Assembly (NCBI RefSeq): GCF_006494715.1
Contig: NZ_CP041151.1
Location: 186,001 to 250,000, forward strand
Origin: Shewanella sp. SNU WT4
Lineage (GTDB): Bacteria > Pseudomonadota > Gammaproteobacteria > Enterobacterales > Shewanellaceae
Direction: 5' to 3'
Length of the DNA stretch: 64,000 bases
A model generated the notes under the pieces. It searched no databases and was not told where the DNA came from. It saw nothing but the letters and a program-made list of their open reading frames with translations. A program made the position numbers and the translations under genes. This document shows positions 38,630 through 47,810 of this stretch, piece after piece; position 1 is the stretch's first letter, and each line of letters opens with the position of its first letter.

Positions 38630-41482
38630 TTACGCTTTGGCAATCTGACACAGAGACGCTTTAGTCTCTTGCATCTGAGTCACAGGGTCATAACCATAGG
38701 TCAGAGCCGTGTTACAAGATTCACCGATCACGTAAGGCACTGTGCCTTCTGGATAGTTAGGTGCCAAGCTTTCGCCGTGCATCACACCTGCGAAGTGGTA
38801 CGGCATAAAGGTTACGCCAGGCTTAACTCGAGGAGTTAACATAGCTTGTACCTTAATGCGTCCGCCTTCAGCGCCTTCCAGCCATACGTCATCACCATTA
38901 CGGATGTTACGATCAGCGGCATCAGCTGGGTTGATTTCAACAAACATTTCTTGCTGAAGTTCTGCCAACCATGGGTTAGAACGAGATTCTTCACCACCAC
39001 CTTCGTACTCAACCAGACGACCAGAAGTCAGTACCAGTGGGTACTTACCAGACAGGTCTTTTTCTTGGATTGACTTGTACAGAGTTGGCAAGCGATGTAC
39101 TTGCATATCGTCATACGTTGGGTACTTAGATACCAAATCGCGACGAGCAGTGTACAGAGGCTCACGGTGTAACGGGATTTCGTCAGGGAAGGTCCATACG
39201 ATACAACGCGCTTTAGCGTTACCAAATGGAATACAACCATGCTTAATCGCTACGCGCACGATACCGCCAGATAAGTCAGTCTTCCAGTTTTTGCCTTCAG
39301 CAGCCACTTTCTCTTCTGCAGTCAGCTCATCCCACCAGCCTAATTGCTTAAGCATTTGGGCAGAGAATTCTGGGTAACCATCTTCGATGTCAGAACCTTT
39401 AGAGAAGGTACCTTCGGCTAAGAGGTTTTCACCTTTGTATTCCACACCATAACGTGCACGGAAGTTACCACCACCGTCTTTAACGTGTTTGCTTGTGTCA
39501 TACAGGATTTGGGTACCAGGATGCTTCATCTCTGGGGTGCCCCAACATGGCCAAGGCATACCATAGGTATCACCCTTACATGGGCCACCAGTGGCTTCCA
39601 GCGTCTTGTTGCTGAAAGTGCCCCAGTTCATGGTGTGCTCTTTGATACGCTCAGGGCTTTGACCTGTCATACCAATAGTCCACATACCACGGTTGATTTC
39701 GCGGGTAATGTCTTCAATGACAGGAACGCCATTTTCAACAGGAATACGCTTAGTTAACTCTTTATCGATACCGACTTTTTGTGCCAGACGGTACATGATT
39801 TCGATGTCAGTCTTAGATTCGAATAACGGCTCGATAACCTGCTCACGCCACTGCACTGAACGGCCTGAGTTAGATACTGAACCACGAGTCTCAAACTGAG
39901 TCGCCGCAGGCAGTAAGTACACGCCATTCTTACGGCGATGCATAACACCCGCCATAGTTGGGAATGGATCGACAACAACGACTGTGTCCATCTTGTCTAA
40001 GGCGTCACGCACTTCAGACTGACGAGTTTCAGTGTTAACTGATTGACCCCAGAAGAAAGCTAAACGGATGTTATCTTTCTGCGCCAGCTTAGCCTTGTCT
40101 TCTAACACACCGTCGTGCCAGCGTGAACAAGGAATACCTGGAGTAGTCATAGGCTCACGACCTAAGTAGGTACCGTGATCGAAGCGGCTCTTCATCCACT
40201 CCATATCCAGTTCCCATACGTTGGTCCAGTGCTGCCATGCAGCAGTAGTCAAACCGTAGTAACCTGGTAAGTTGTCAAACAGCAGACCTAAGTCAGTCGC
40301 TGCCTGTACGTTATCGTGGCCACGGAAAATGTTAGTACCGCCACCAGATACACCCATGTTACCCAGAGCCAACTGCAGAATACAGTAAGCGCGAGTGTTA
40401 GAGTTACCCACGTGATGCTGAGTACCACCCATACACCAAACTACGGTACCTGGACGGTTATCGGCCATCAGTTTAGCGGCTTGATAAACCACTTCTTCTG
40501 AACAACCAGTAACGTTTTCAACTTCTTTCGGGTTCCACTTAGCCACTTCTTCACGGATAGTATCCATTTCGAATACGCGTGACTCGATGAATGCCTTATC
40601 TTCCCAGCCATTTTGGAAAATGTGCCATAACATACCGTAGATAAACGGAATGTCAGTACCTGGACGAATTGGGCAATGCAGATCAGAGTGAGCAGCAGTA
40701 CGAGTGAAACGTGGATCAACTACGATGATCTTAGCGTTGTTCTTCTCTTTAGCGATCAGAATGTGCTGCATGGCCACTGGGTGGGCTTCAGCTGGGTTAG
40801 CACCAATGAAGAAAATCGCATTGGCATTCTGAATGTCGTTGAAAGAGTTAGTTTGCGCACCATAGCCCCAAGTGTTAGCAACACCGGCTACCGTGGTAGA
40901 GTGACAAATACGTGCTGAGTGGTCGACGTTGTTCGTGCCCCACATTGCCGCCAGCTTACGGTAGAAGTAACAGCCTTCGTTAGAAAACTTAGCGCTACCC
41001 ATGAAGTAAACTGAATCTGGACCTGATTCCTTGCGGATGTCCAACATCTTGTCGCCAACTTCATTGATGGCTTGTTCCCATGACAGACGCTTCCACTGAC
41101 CGTCAACCAACTTCATTGGGTACTTCAGACGCTTTTCACCGTGACCATGTTCACGCAGTGCAGCACCTTTAGCACAGTGACCACCAGCGTTAAATGGGTG
41201 ATCGAATGCTGGCTCTTGACCAGTCCACACGCCATTTTGTACTTCTGCATATAAACCACAACCAACAGCACAAGCAGAACAAATAGTACGCTTAACTTCG
41301 ATTGGAGCATCATATGGAACGTCAGCCGCTTCAGCGCGACGCATCATACCAGTACCCAGTAATGAGGCAGCCGCAATACCACCAGTGGCGATACCAGCAT
41401 GCTTCATAAATTGACGACGGCTAATACCTAGCGTCGGCTTGTCAGCCACAGTGGCGACATTTGACTTGCGAGTTAATTTCAT
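38630..41482 (-). CDS. fdhA: Formate dehydrogenase catalytic subunit, copy 1 (Cys type, Tat-exported)
   Basis: A 950-residue molybdopterin enzyme oxidising formate to CO2 in the periplasm. The Tat leader is SRRQFMKHAG at residues 21-30. The proximal [4Fe-4S] cysteines are C68, C71, C75 and C103. The metal ligand is Cys193 in SARICHSTTVAG, aligned with selenocysteine of E. coli FdnG, so no SECIS element is needed. The C-terminal MGD-binding domain includes VLTSGRLVEYEGGGEE. The operon order is fdhX-A-B-C. About 70-80 percent of residues look shared with the second copy by eye. Confidence 0.96.
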   Translation of the reverse strand: MKLTRKSNVATVADKPTLGISRRQFMKHAGIATGGIAAASLLGTGMMRRAEAADVPYDAPIEVKRTICSACAVGCGLYAEVQNGVWTGQEPAFDHPFNAGGHCAKGAALREHGHGEKRLKYPMKLVDGQWKRLSWEQAINEVGDKMLDIRKESGPDSVYFMGSAKFSNEGCYFYRKLAAMWGTNNVDHSARICHSTTVAGVANTWGYGAQTNSFNDIQNANAIFFIGANPAEAHPVAMQHILIAKEKNNAKIIVVDPRFTRTAAHSDLHCPIRPGTDIPFIYGMLWHIFQNGWEDKAFIESRVFEMDTIREEVAKWNPKEVENVTGCSEEVVYQAAKLMADNRPGTVVWCMGGTQHHVGNSNTRAYCILQLALGNMGVSGGGTNIFRGHDNVQAATDLGLLFDNLPGYYGLTTAAWQHWTNVWELDMEWMKSRFDHGTYLGREPMTTPGIPCSRWHDGVLEDKAKLAQKDNIRLAFFWGQSVNTETRQSEVRDALDKMDTVVVVDPFPTMAGVMHRRKNGVYLLPAATQFETRGSVSNSGRSVQWREQVIEPLFESKTDIEIMYRLAQKVGIDKELTKRIPVENGVPVIEDITREINRGMWTIGMTGQSPERIKEHTMNWGTFSNKTLEATGGPCKGDTYGMPWPCWGTPEMKHPGTQILYDTSKHVKDGGGNFRARYGVEYKGENLLAEGTFSKGSDIEDGYPEFSAQMLKQLGWWDELTAEEKVAAEGKNWKTDLSGGIVRVAIKHGCIPFGNAKARCIVWTFPDEIPLHREPLYTARRDLVSKYPTYDDMQVHRLPTLYKSIQEKDLSGKYPLVLTSGRLVEYEGGGEESRSNPWLAELQQEMFVEINPADAADRNIRNGDDVWLEGAEGGRIKVQAMLTPRVKPGVTFMPYHFAGVMHGESLAPNYPEGTVPYVIGESCNTALTYGYDPVTQMQETKASLCQIAKA

Positions 41483-41497
41483 CGCGAATTCTCCTGA

Positions 41498-41695
41498 TTA
41501 GCTGCGCAGGCTATTGTAATAAGCACGAATATGCGCAGTTTCGTGGTAACCATCTTCCGATTTAGCTACCTTACTGCTCTCACTTGCCTGAGCGACGCTG
41601 ACACCTGCGGTAGCAATCACGGCACCGGCCGCACTACCTACTGTCAGAGCCTTCAGCAGCGATCTGCGGTTCAGATCTGGCTGTTGTTTTTTCAT
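41498..41695 (-). CDS. FDH-region Tat-signal small protein, copy 1 (FdhX type)
   Basis: A 65-residue protein with a Tat leader (NRRSLLKAL at residues 9-17, then an Ala-rich hydrophobic stretch). The short mature part ends GYHETAHIRAYYNSLRS. This matches the small 'formate dehydrogenase region Tat target' family found ahead of fdhA in many proteobacteria. Its role is not established; it may help assembly or stability. First gene of the operon, 15 bases before fdhA. Confidence 0.88.
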   Translation of the reverse strand: MKKQQPDLNRRSLLKALTVGSAAGAVIATAGVSVAQASESSKVAKSEDGYHETAHIRAYYNSLRS

Positions 41696-41900
41696 TGTTG
41701 CTCCTGATTAATCGACGTTGAAACACATAGACAACGCCTTGATAAAGCCAATTCACCGCAAGCACAACTTGTTGCGAATTGGTTAAAAACTCACGATTTT
41801 TCATGGTCTTAAAAAGCGAGTTAACTATAAAAGTTTTATCTGAATAAACCTTGATCAGGGTGGGGTTTCCGGGTTGTTTTCGCCACAATTCGGCCAAGAG

Positions 41901-41916
41901 TGCGACCTTGATCACA
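41901..41916 (-). promoter_or_regulatory. CRP-like binding site upstream of FDH operon 1
   Basis: Minus-strand TGTGA-TCAAGG-TCGCA matches nine of ten bases of the CRP half-sites TGTGA-N6-TCACA. It lies about 206 bases upstream of the fdhX1 start. CRP is the known main activator of anaerobic respiration in Shewanella, which makes the site meaningful; direct binding is untested. The remaining gap 41696-42092 holds no supported gene. Confidence 0.55.
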
Positions 41917-42092
41917 TTGTTAATCAGGCTGACATGGTGGGAGCGGCAAAAAACTTTCAAAGATTAGTTACAAATGAAAAACACTTAAACTCTTGGTATA
42001 AAAAGCCACCATTTAGCGAGTGTATGTGCGCCTAATTGGCGACTAAAACAGCGAAATTAAACGGTTACACGAGTCAAAGGCGGGGGTAGCCA

Positions 42093-42121
42093 TAAAAATA
42101 CCCAGCACTTAGGCTGGGTAT
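42093..42121 (-). terminator. Terminator of the second FDH operon
   Basis: ATACCCAGC (42098-42106) pairs with GCTGGGTAT (42113-42121); on the minus strand it is followed by TTTTTATGG. It separates the two FDH operons, implying that operon 1 has its own promoter. Confidence 0.88.
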
Positions 42122-42163
42122 GGGGCTTGATATAGGCCACTAAATTAACGGTAACTAAGGCAG

Positions 42164-43252
42164 TTAAGTTAGCCCATTGGGCTTGTATTTCAGCAGACCT
42201 TGGCTTTTAAGTTCGTCATACCAAAGGTTGTGGTGCTGCATCGCCCAGTTCTCATCACAATAACCGGACACCATAGACTCAAGTCCACCTTCACTTAATA
42301 CGGTCGCCATCCACACATGCACTATGGTGAACGCGATTAAGATCACAGCGGCCGCATCATGGGCCAGTAATGCCAGCACAGAAACATCCCGCGCTAGCTC
42401 TAATTTGGGCAATAACAGCAATAACCCCGACACCACGACCACTAGTCCAAACAGAGTTAAGGTCCAAAACCACATCTTTTCACCGGCATTGGCAAAGCCG
42501 CTATCAGGATGCTTACCCTTGAACGGCCCAAAGTTAATATAGCCGCCCACGGTCGCAAACCATTTAAGGTCGTACATCTTAAAGGTCTGTAGTGGTAGCC
42601 ATTTCACTATGCACATTATCCAAGACACCATAAACACTGGGCTTATCCAATCGTGAATCGTCTTGCTGCCATAAATCAGCGCCGCCCAGATGGAAGCTGG
42701 CACTAAAGGTTGCAGCACAAAGCGCCCCAACAGAATATTAAGCCCAGTAAACATCAAGGTTAAACAGCTAATAGCCATCAACCAATGCAGCCAAATATCG
42801 AGCTTACTCCAGCGTTCCACCATTTTTCCGGAAAAGCCATGAGCCAATTTGGCTGGACCATTAATTAGAAAAAACAATAAGAACAAACCAAAGACACCGA
42901 CAACCGCAAACGCCATCGCTGGCATCATGTACTCACTGCGAACTAGCTTACCCTCATTGCCAACCACATTAATGAGCTGGTCGGCCCCTGTGGTTTGCGC
43001 TGAGGTTACCCCTTGATCGCCATTTTTAATGGCCGACCACAACTCGACCTCAGCTTGCTGCGGATGCAACTGTATGGTTTGCATCGCTTGCTGCTGCGCT
43101 GCGAGCACTTGTTGTTGCTGCGCCATTAACGCCTGTTCTGACACTGCCTGCTCTGACGGCGCAGGCTTAGGGCTAGCGTCAGCGGCATAAGCCATGGGCG
43201 CTGTCACCAGTAGCACTAATGCCAACAGGTGACGGATTTGTTGAATCAACAT
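42164..43252 (-). CDS. fdhC: Formate dehydrogenase cytochrome b subunit, copy 2
   Basis: A 362-residue paralogue of copy 1. The signal peptide (cut near AYA|ADA) is followed by an exported segment rich in Gln and Ala that copy 1 lacks, then the conserved membrane core. HWLMAISCLTLMFTG and KTIHDWISPVFM are heme regions, and GYCDENWAMQHHNLWYDELK is the shared end. The ATG at 43252 is set by AAGGAG six bases upstream; earlier in-frame ATGs sit on top of it. Confidence 0.91.
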   Translation of the reverse strand: MLIQQIRHLLALVLLVTAPMAYAADASPKPAPSEQAVSEQALMAQQQQVLAAQQQAMQTIQLHPQQAEVELWSAIKNGDQGVTSAQTTGADQLINVVGNEGKLVRSEYMMPAMAFAVVGVFGLFLLFFLINGPAKLAHGFSGKMVERWSKLDIWLHWLMAISCLTLMFTGLNILLGRFVLQPLVPASIWAALIYGSKTIHDWISPVFMVSWIMCIVKWLPLQTFKMYDLKWFATVGGYINFGPFKGKHPDSGFANAGEKMWFWTLTLFGLVVVVSGLLLLLPKLELARDVSVLALLAHDAAAVILIAFTIVHVWMATVLSEGGLESMVSGYCDENWAMQHHNLWYDELKSQGLLKYKPNGLT

Positions 43253-43283
43253 CTGCATCTCCTTACCTAACACTTAGGTGGCA

Positions 43284-43886
43284 TTACTGCGCTGGGATGC
43301 CCCCAGTCTCTGGCACATAGCCCCAAATGGCATTTGGGTTGCTGCGCGCCGCGACTCGAGCGCGGTATATGTTTGAAATCACTTCAGCATCGCCTGCCAG
43401 CAGCGCCTTGGTGGAACACATCTCAGCGCATAGCGGCAACTTGCCTTCGGCAATCCGGTTAGCCCCATAGAGCTTTTGCTGTTGCTCTGAGAAGTTATCC
43501 CCGGGACCACCCGCGCAAAAGGTGCACTTATCCATTTTTCCGCGCGAACCAAAACTGGTTTTTTGCGGAAATTGAGGCGCACCAAAGGGACAAGCGTAAA
43601 AACAATAGCCGCAGCCAATGCAGGTTTCCTTATCGTGCAGCACTATGCCTTCATCGGTTCGATAAAAACAATCGGCAGGACACACGGCCATGCAAGGCGC
43701 ATCACTGCAATGCATACAGGCCACAGATATTGACGCTTCCCCAGGTTCACCATCGTGCAAGGTCACCACGCGCCGACGCTGAATGCCCCAAACTAAGGCC
43801 TCAGAATTGGCATTAGAGCAAGCCGTGACACAACCGTTACACTCGATGCAGCGCTTGGTGTCACATAAAAATTTCATGACTGCCAT
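43284..43886 (-). CDS. fdhB: Formate dehydrogenase iron-sulfur subunit, copy 2
   Basis: A 200-residue four-cluster ferredoxin subunit, very similar to copy 1 (same four cysteine sets, including CIECNGCVTAC and CIGCGYCFYACP). It has an 11-residue longer C-terminus ending GGIPAQ. It lies 23 bases after fdhA2 and 31 before fdhC2. Confidence 0.95.
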   Translation of the reverse strand: MAVMKFLCDTKRCIECNGCVTACSNANSEALVWGIQRRRVVTLHDGEPGEASISVACMHCSDAPCMAVCPADCFYRTDEGIVLHDKETCIGCGYCFYACPFGAPQFPQKTSFGSRGKMDKCTFCAGGPGDNFSEQQQKLYGANRIAEGKLPLCAEMCSTKALLAGDAEVISNIYRARVAARSNPNAIWGYVPETGGIPAQ

Positions 43887-43909
43887 GATAGCAATCTCCT
43901 CATCAAGGG

Positions 43910-46756
43910 TTATGCCCGACTAATCTGGCACAGGGTGGCTTTGGTTTCTTGCATTTGAGTCACCACATCATAACCATAGGTCATGGCGGTATTGGCGGAC
44001 TCACCGATCACATAGGGCTCTGTGCCTTCAGGGTAATCCTTAGCCAAACTCTTAGACTCAAACACACCCGCGAAATGAAATGGCATAAAGGTTTCACCGG
44101 GAATTACCCTAGGTGTCACCATGGCCGCCACTTCAATGATCGCCCCTTCTGGACTATGCACTTTGACCTTATCACCATCGCGTATGCCCCGGTCTTGGGC
44201 ATCCTTAGGATTAAGTTCTATGTACATTTCTTGCTGTAATTGCGCTAACCAAGGGTTTGAACGCGTCTCTTCACCGCCGCCTTCATATTCCACTATCCGC
44301 CCTGTGGTCAGCACTAGCGGAAAGCCTTTCGCAAAGTCTTGTTTTTGAATGGACTCGTACAAAGTTGGCAGCCGTGCCACATATTGATCAGCATAAGTTG
44401 GGTATAGCGGCACTAAGTCGCGCCTTGGGGTATAAAGCGGCTCTCTATGAATTGGAATCTTGTCGGGGAAGGTCCAGACAGTGCAACGCGCCTTAGCATT
44501 ACCATAAGGAGTGCAGCCATTGGCTATCGCCACACGCTGAATACCCCCCGATAGATCTGTCTTCCAGTTTTTACCTTCGGCGGCGCTTTGCTCAGCTGGA
44601 GTTAACTGATTCCACCAGCCCAGTTGTTTAAGCATGGCATCGGTGAATTCTGGATAACCATCTTCAATGGCGCTGCCCTTAGACCAAGAGTCAACCGCCA
44701 AGATACTTTTGCCCTCATGCTCAACCCCAAAGCGCGCCCTAAAGGTTCCGCCACCATTACGCACTTCTAGATCGGTGCGATATAAAATCTGGGTGCCTGG
44801 GTGCTTCATCTCAGGCGTGCCCCAACATGGCCAAGGCAAACCATAGGTTTCTCCAGCACATGGGCCACCAGCGGCTTGCAGACTATCCGCGCTAAATTCG
44901 CCCCAGTTTTCTTGATGTAACTTCAAACGTTCTGGGCTTTGGCCGGTATAGCCTATGGTCCACATGCCGCGGTTAAACTCGCGGGTAATGTCTTCAACTA
45001 ACGGCTCGCTGCCATTGACCTTAATGTTTTTAAACATTTGGGCATCTATGCCCCAATGCTTGGCCAGCAAATAGATGATTTCATGATCGGGTTTACATTC
45101 AAACAAGGGCTCAATGACCTTAGAGCGCCATTGGATCGAGCGGTTAGTGGCTGAAACTGAGCCATAGGTTTCAAACTGAGTGGCCGCGGGCAACAAATAC
45201 ACGCCATCACTGCGCTCAGGCATGACCCCTGCCATAGTAGGAAATGGGTCAACTACGACCACCATATCCATAGCATCTAGTGCTTTACGGACGGTGGGCC
45301 CACGGGTTTCAGTATTTACTGACTGCCCCCAGAAAAATGCCATACGAATATTGTCGCGCTGGGCAATTTTATCTTTGGGTTCAAGCACCCCATCTTGCCA
45401 ACGGGAACACGGAATACCGGTTGAGTGCATTGGCTCTTGGCCGAGATAAGTGCCTTGATCAAAGCGGCTCTTCATCCACGCATACTCAAGCCCCCATACG
45501 GCGCCCCAGTGCTCCCACGCACCTGAGGTTAAGCCGTAGTAGCCCGGTAAATTATCAAACAATAAGCCAAAATCGGTGGCGCCTTGCACATTGTCGTGGC
45601 CACGGAAAATATTAGTGCCACCGCCAGGCACCCCCATGTTACCTAAGGCCAACTGCAAGATGCAGTAAGCGCGGGTATTGGAGTTGCCCATATGATGCTG
45701 AGTCCCGCCCATACACCAGACTATGGTGCCGGGGCGATAATCGGCCAGAATTTTTGCCACTCTAAACATCTGCTCTTTAGTGACACCCGCGATATTTTCG
45801 ACCACATCCGGCGGGAATTTTTTCACTTCGTCACGAATTAACTCCATGCCGTACACACGCTCTTCTACAAACTGCTTATCTTCCCAGCCATTTTCAAAAA
45901 TGTGCCATAACAAGCCGTAAATAAAAGGAATATCAGTACCCGGGCGAATATGAACATATTCATCACTCTTGGCCGCGGTATGGGTAAAGCGAGGATCCAC
46001 CACTATGATTTTGGCGCCGCGCTCTTTACCAATCAAAATATGCTGCATGGCCACAGGGTGCGCTTCACAAGGATTGGCGCCCACAAAGATCATGCTCTTA
46101 GCATTACGCATGTCATTGATTGAGTTGCTTTGCGCGCCATAGCCCCAAGTGTTGGCCACACCAGCCACTGTGGTTGAGTGACAAATTCGCGCTGAATGGT
46201 CGACGTTATTTGTGCCCCACAAGGCCGCTAATTTGCGATAGAGATAGGCTTGCTCATTAGAGAATTTGGCGCTGCCCATAAAGAAAATGGAATCTGGCCC
46301 GGATTGCTCACGAATTTCGAGGGCTTTATTGCCGACCTCATTAATCGCTTGCTCCCAGCTAATGCGCTTCCACTTACCACCTTCTTTTTTCATGGGGTAT
46401 TTAAGACGACGATCGCCATGGCCAACTTCACGCACAGCAGCGCCTTTGGCACAATGACCACCGGAATTAAAGGGGTGATCGAAGGCGGGTTCTTGATCTG
46501 TCCACACGCCATTTTGCACATGAGCATAAATGCCACAGCCAACGGCGCAGTGAGTACAAATGGTTTTTTTAACTTCGATAGGGGTATCGTGGGGGATAAA
46601 TTCGGCATGAGCTTTGCGCATCATGGCCGTGCCAAGCATGGAAGCGGCGGCTATGCCACCTGCGGATAATCCGGCAGTTTTAAGAAACTGACGGCGATTT
46701 AGGCCTAAGCCTGATTTGGGCAAGCTGACCTTATCTGATGTGCGTGTTAGTCGCAT
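43910..46756 (-). CDS. fdhA: Formate dehydrogenase catalytic subunit, copy 2 (Cys type, Tat-exported)
   Basis: A 948-residue paralogue of the copy 1 catalytic subunit with no gaps in the first 200 residues relative to it. The Tat leader is NRRQFLKTAG; the [4Fe-4S] motif is CTHCAVGC. The molybdenum-ligand Cys again sits in SARICHSTTVAG (residue 192). The ATG at 46756 has AGGAGG upstream; a GTG one codon earlier is possible. Substitutions relative to copy 1 are spread throughout, which suggests old duplication rather than recent gene conversion. Confidence 0.96.
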   Translation of the reverse strand: MRLTRTSDKVSLPKSGLGLNRRQFLKTAGLSAGGIAAASMLGTAMMRKAHAEFIPHDTPIEVKKTICTHCAVGCGIYAHVQNGVWTDQEPAFDHPFNSGGHCAKGAAVREVGHGDRRLKYPMKKEGGKWKRISWEQAINEVGNKALEIREQSGPDSIFFMGSAKFSNEQAYLYRKLAALWGTNNVDHSARICHSTTVAGVANTWGYGAQSNSINDMRNAKSMIFVGANPCEAHPVAMQHILIGKERGAKIIVVDPRFTHTAAKSDEYVHIRPGTDIPFIYGLLWHIFENGWEDKQFVEERVYGMELIRDEVKKFPPDVVENIAGVTKEQMFRVAKILADYRPGTIVWCMGGTQHHMGNSNTRAYCILQLALGNMGVPGGGTNIFRGHDNVQGATDFGLLFDNLPGYYGLTSGAWEHWGAVWGLEYAWMKSRFDQGTYLGQEPMHSTGIPCSRWQDGVLEPKDKIAQRDNIRMAFFWGQSVNTETRGPTVRKALDAMDMVVVVDPFPTMAGVMPERSDGVYLLPAATQFETYGSVSATNRSIQWRSKVIEPLFECKPDHEIIYLLAKHWGIDAQMFKNIKVNGSEPLVEDITREFNRGMWTIGYTGQSPERLKLHQENWGEFSADSLQAAGGPCAGETYGLPWPCWGTPEMKHPGTQILYRTDLEVRNGGGTFRARFGVEHEGKSILAVDSWSKGSAIEDGYPEFTDAMLKQLGWWNQLTPAEQSAAEGKNWKTDLSGGIQRVAIANGCTPYGNAKARCTVWTFPDKIPIHREPLYTPRRDLVPLYPTYADQYVARLPTLYESIQKQDFAKGFPLVLTTGRIVEYEGGGEETRSNPWLAQLQQEMYIELNPKDAQDRGIRDGDKVKVHSPEGAIIEVAAMVTPRVIPGETFMPFHFAGVFESKSLAKDYPEGTEPYVIGESANTAMTYGYDVVTQMQETKATLCQISRA

Positions 46757-46819
46757 CACACATCCTCCTCTAATTGTTGACGCCTAAGCGCCTATCCGAA
46801 ACCGTTTTATACTGCTGCG

Positions 46820-47011
46820 TTAACGCAAACTGGCATAGTAGGCACGAATATGGGGGGTTTCTCGGTAACCTTCACCTTTAACTACTGCAGGGGTGACGTC
46901 GTTTGATTCAGCTGCTACCGGTGCTATTACTATCACCGCTGCGCTCGCTACTGTGCCGACCGTTAAGGCTTTTAAGGCCTCCCGACGACTCATGGCTGCT
47001 TGCTGTTTCAT
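46820..47011 (-). CDS. FDH-region Tat-signal small protein, copy 2 (FdhX type)
   Basis: A 63-residue paralogue of the 41498-41695 gene. The Tat leader is SRREALKALTVGTV, and the mature end GYRETPHIRAYYASLR is nearly the same as in copy 1. The ATG at 47011 directly follows GGAGAGGCC; earlier in-frame starts are unsupported. The gap before fdhA2 is 63 bases. Confidence 0.88.
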   Translation of the reverse strand: MKQQAAMSRREALKALTVGTVASAAVIVIAPVAAESNDVTPAVVKGEGYRETPHIRAYYASLR

Positions 47012-47031
47012 GGCCTCTCCTATTAACACAA

Positions 47032-47134
47032 GGGCATATGCCCGGCTTACGGAGGCATCCTTGCCTCCTTAATTCACTGTCTACTTTCCTATTACCGCTT
47101 GGGCGGCAGACAGTCCCGATAAGGGCTAATCGCC
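47032..47134 (-). promoter_or_regulatory. Densely structured leader between the TorD-like gene and fdhX2
   Basis: In about 100 bases there are four inverted repeats: GGGCATATGCCC (47032-47043); GGAGGCA with TGCCTCC (47051-47068); ACTGTCT with AGACAGT (47076-47082, 47108-47114), enclosing a CCGC/GGCGG stem; and AAGGGC with GCCCTT (47118-47134). The last follows the TorD-like stop at once. Together they could end or process accessory-gene mRNA and control fdhX2 translation. Confidence 0.6.
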
Positions 47135-47135
47135 C

Positions 47136-47801
47136 TTAATTCACCTTAATCTCTTCCACTGCCGCTGTTTCCATATCGGAATTTCCAGGACAATTCACTG
47201 GAATATCTAGGCTTAATTGTTCAAATTCAGCCGCTTCTAATACAAAGAAGGCTTTGGCCAATTGTGCCACTGTTACATAAAACGCTGCACTTGGCGCTGC
47301 GGCTAAGGTATCGCAAAAACGATTAACCCAGCTGCCCATATGGCGCTGATAGAAAGCCAGTTGACGATAGCTTGGCATCTCTAAAATCAAGGTAGCCATC
47401 ACTTCACATAAGGCGGCGACGTGATCTTCTGGCTCTTTGACGTTTTCTTCACGCTCAAAACCTAATTGCTTTAAGTCATTGCGCAGTAAGGCTAATGGCT
47501 TATCCATCAGCGAGCCTGTCATAAACCAGCTACCGTAAGGCAGCACTTCACCGCGGCCAACACCTAAGAAGACGTCAAAGTATTCATCTTCTAACTGGGT
47601 CGCATTAAATTGCGCGGCGGCCAGTTTCAGCGCTAACCAGGCGCGGGTCATGTCATTGTCATCATTCGCTTCAATATCAAGCTCAGCTAAAAAGTCTAAT
47701 AACTCTTGGCTAGGTTGGCGGCGAAGCAGGGCCGCAAGCAACTGATAAATATCGGCTCGCAACTGATCGTTTTCACTTACTTCTCTTACTTGGTCGGTCA
47801 T
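47136..47801 (-). CDS. TorD/DmsD-family Tat chaperone for formate dehydrogenase
   Basis: A 221-residue all-helical cytosolic protein. YQLLAALLRRQPSQELLDFL near the start and EDEYFDVFLGVGRGEVLPYGSW around residue 80 (the core FxxxFLG-GRGExxPYxS motif) are TorD-family hallmarks. The likely client is the Tat leader of FdhA1 or FdhA2 encoded just downstream. It lies nine bases after the polyferredoxin gene. Confidence 0.9.
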   Translation of the reverse strand: MTDQVREVSENDQLRADIYQLLAALLRRQPSQELLDFLAELDIEANDDNDMTRAWLALKLAAAQFNATQLEDEYFDVFLGVGRGEVLPYGSWFMTGSLMDKPLALLRNDLKQLGFEREENVKEPEDHVAALCEVMATLILEMPSYRQLAFYQRHMGSWVNRFCDTLAAAPSAAFYVTVAQLAKAFFVLEAAEFEQLSLDIPVNCPGNSDMETAAVEEIKVN

Positions 47802-47810
47802 ATTTGCACT

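Noticed and set aside
41634..41960. A 108-codon minus-strand frame upstream of fdhA1
   Set aside because: It overlaps the well-supported fdhX1 gene in another frame and covers the likely promoter and CRP site.
38630..46756. Selenocysteine insertion (in-frame TGA) in either FdhA
   Set aside because: Both frames are continuous with Cys codons at the metal-ligand position; no in-frame TGA exists.
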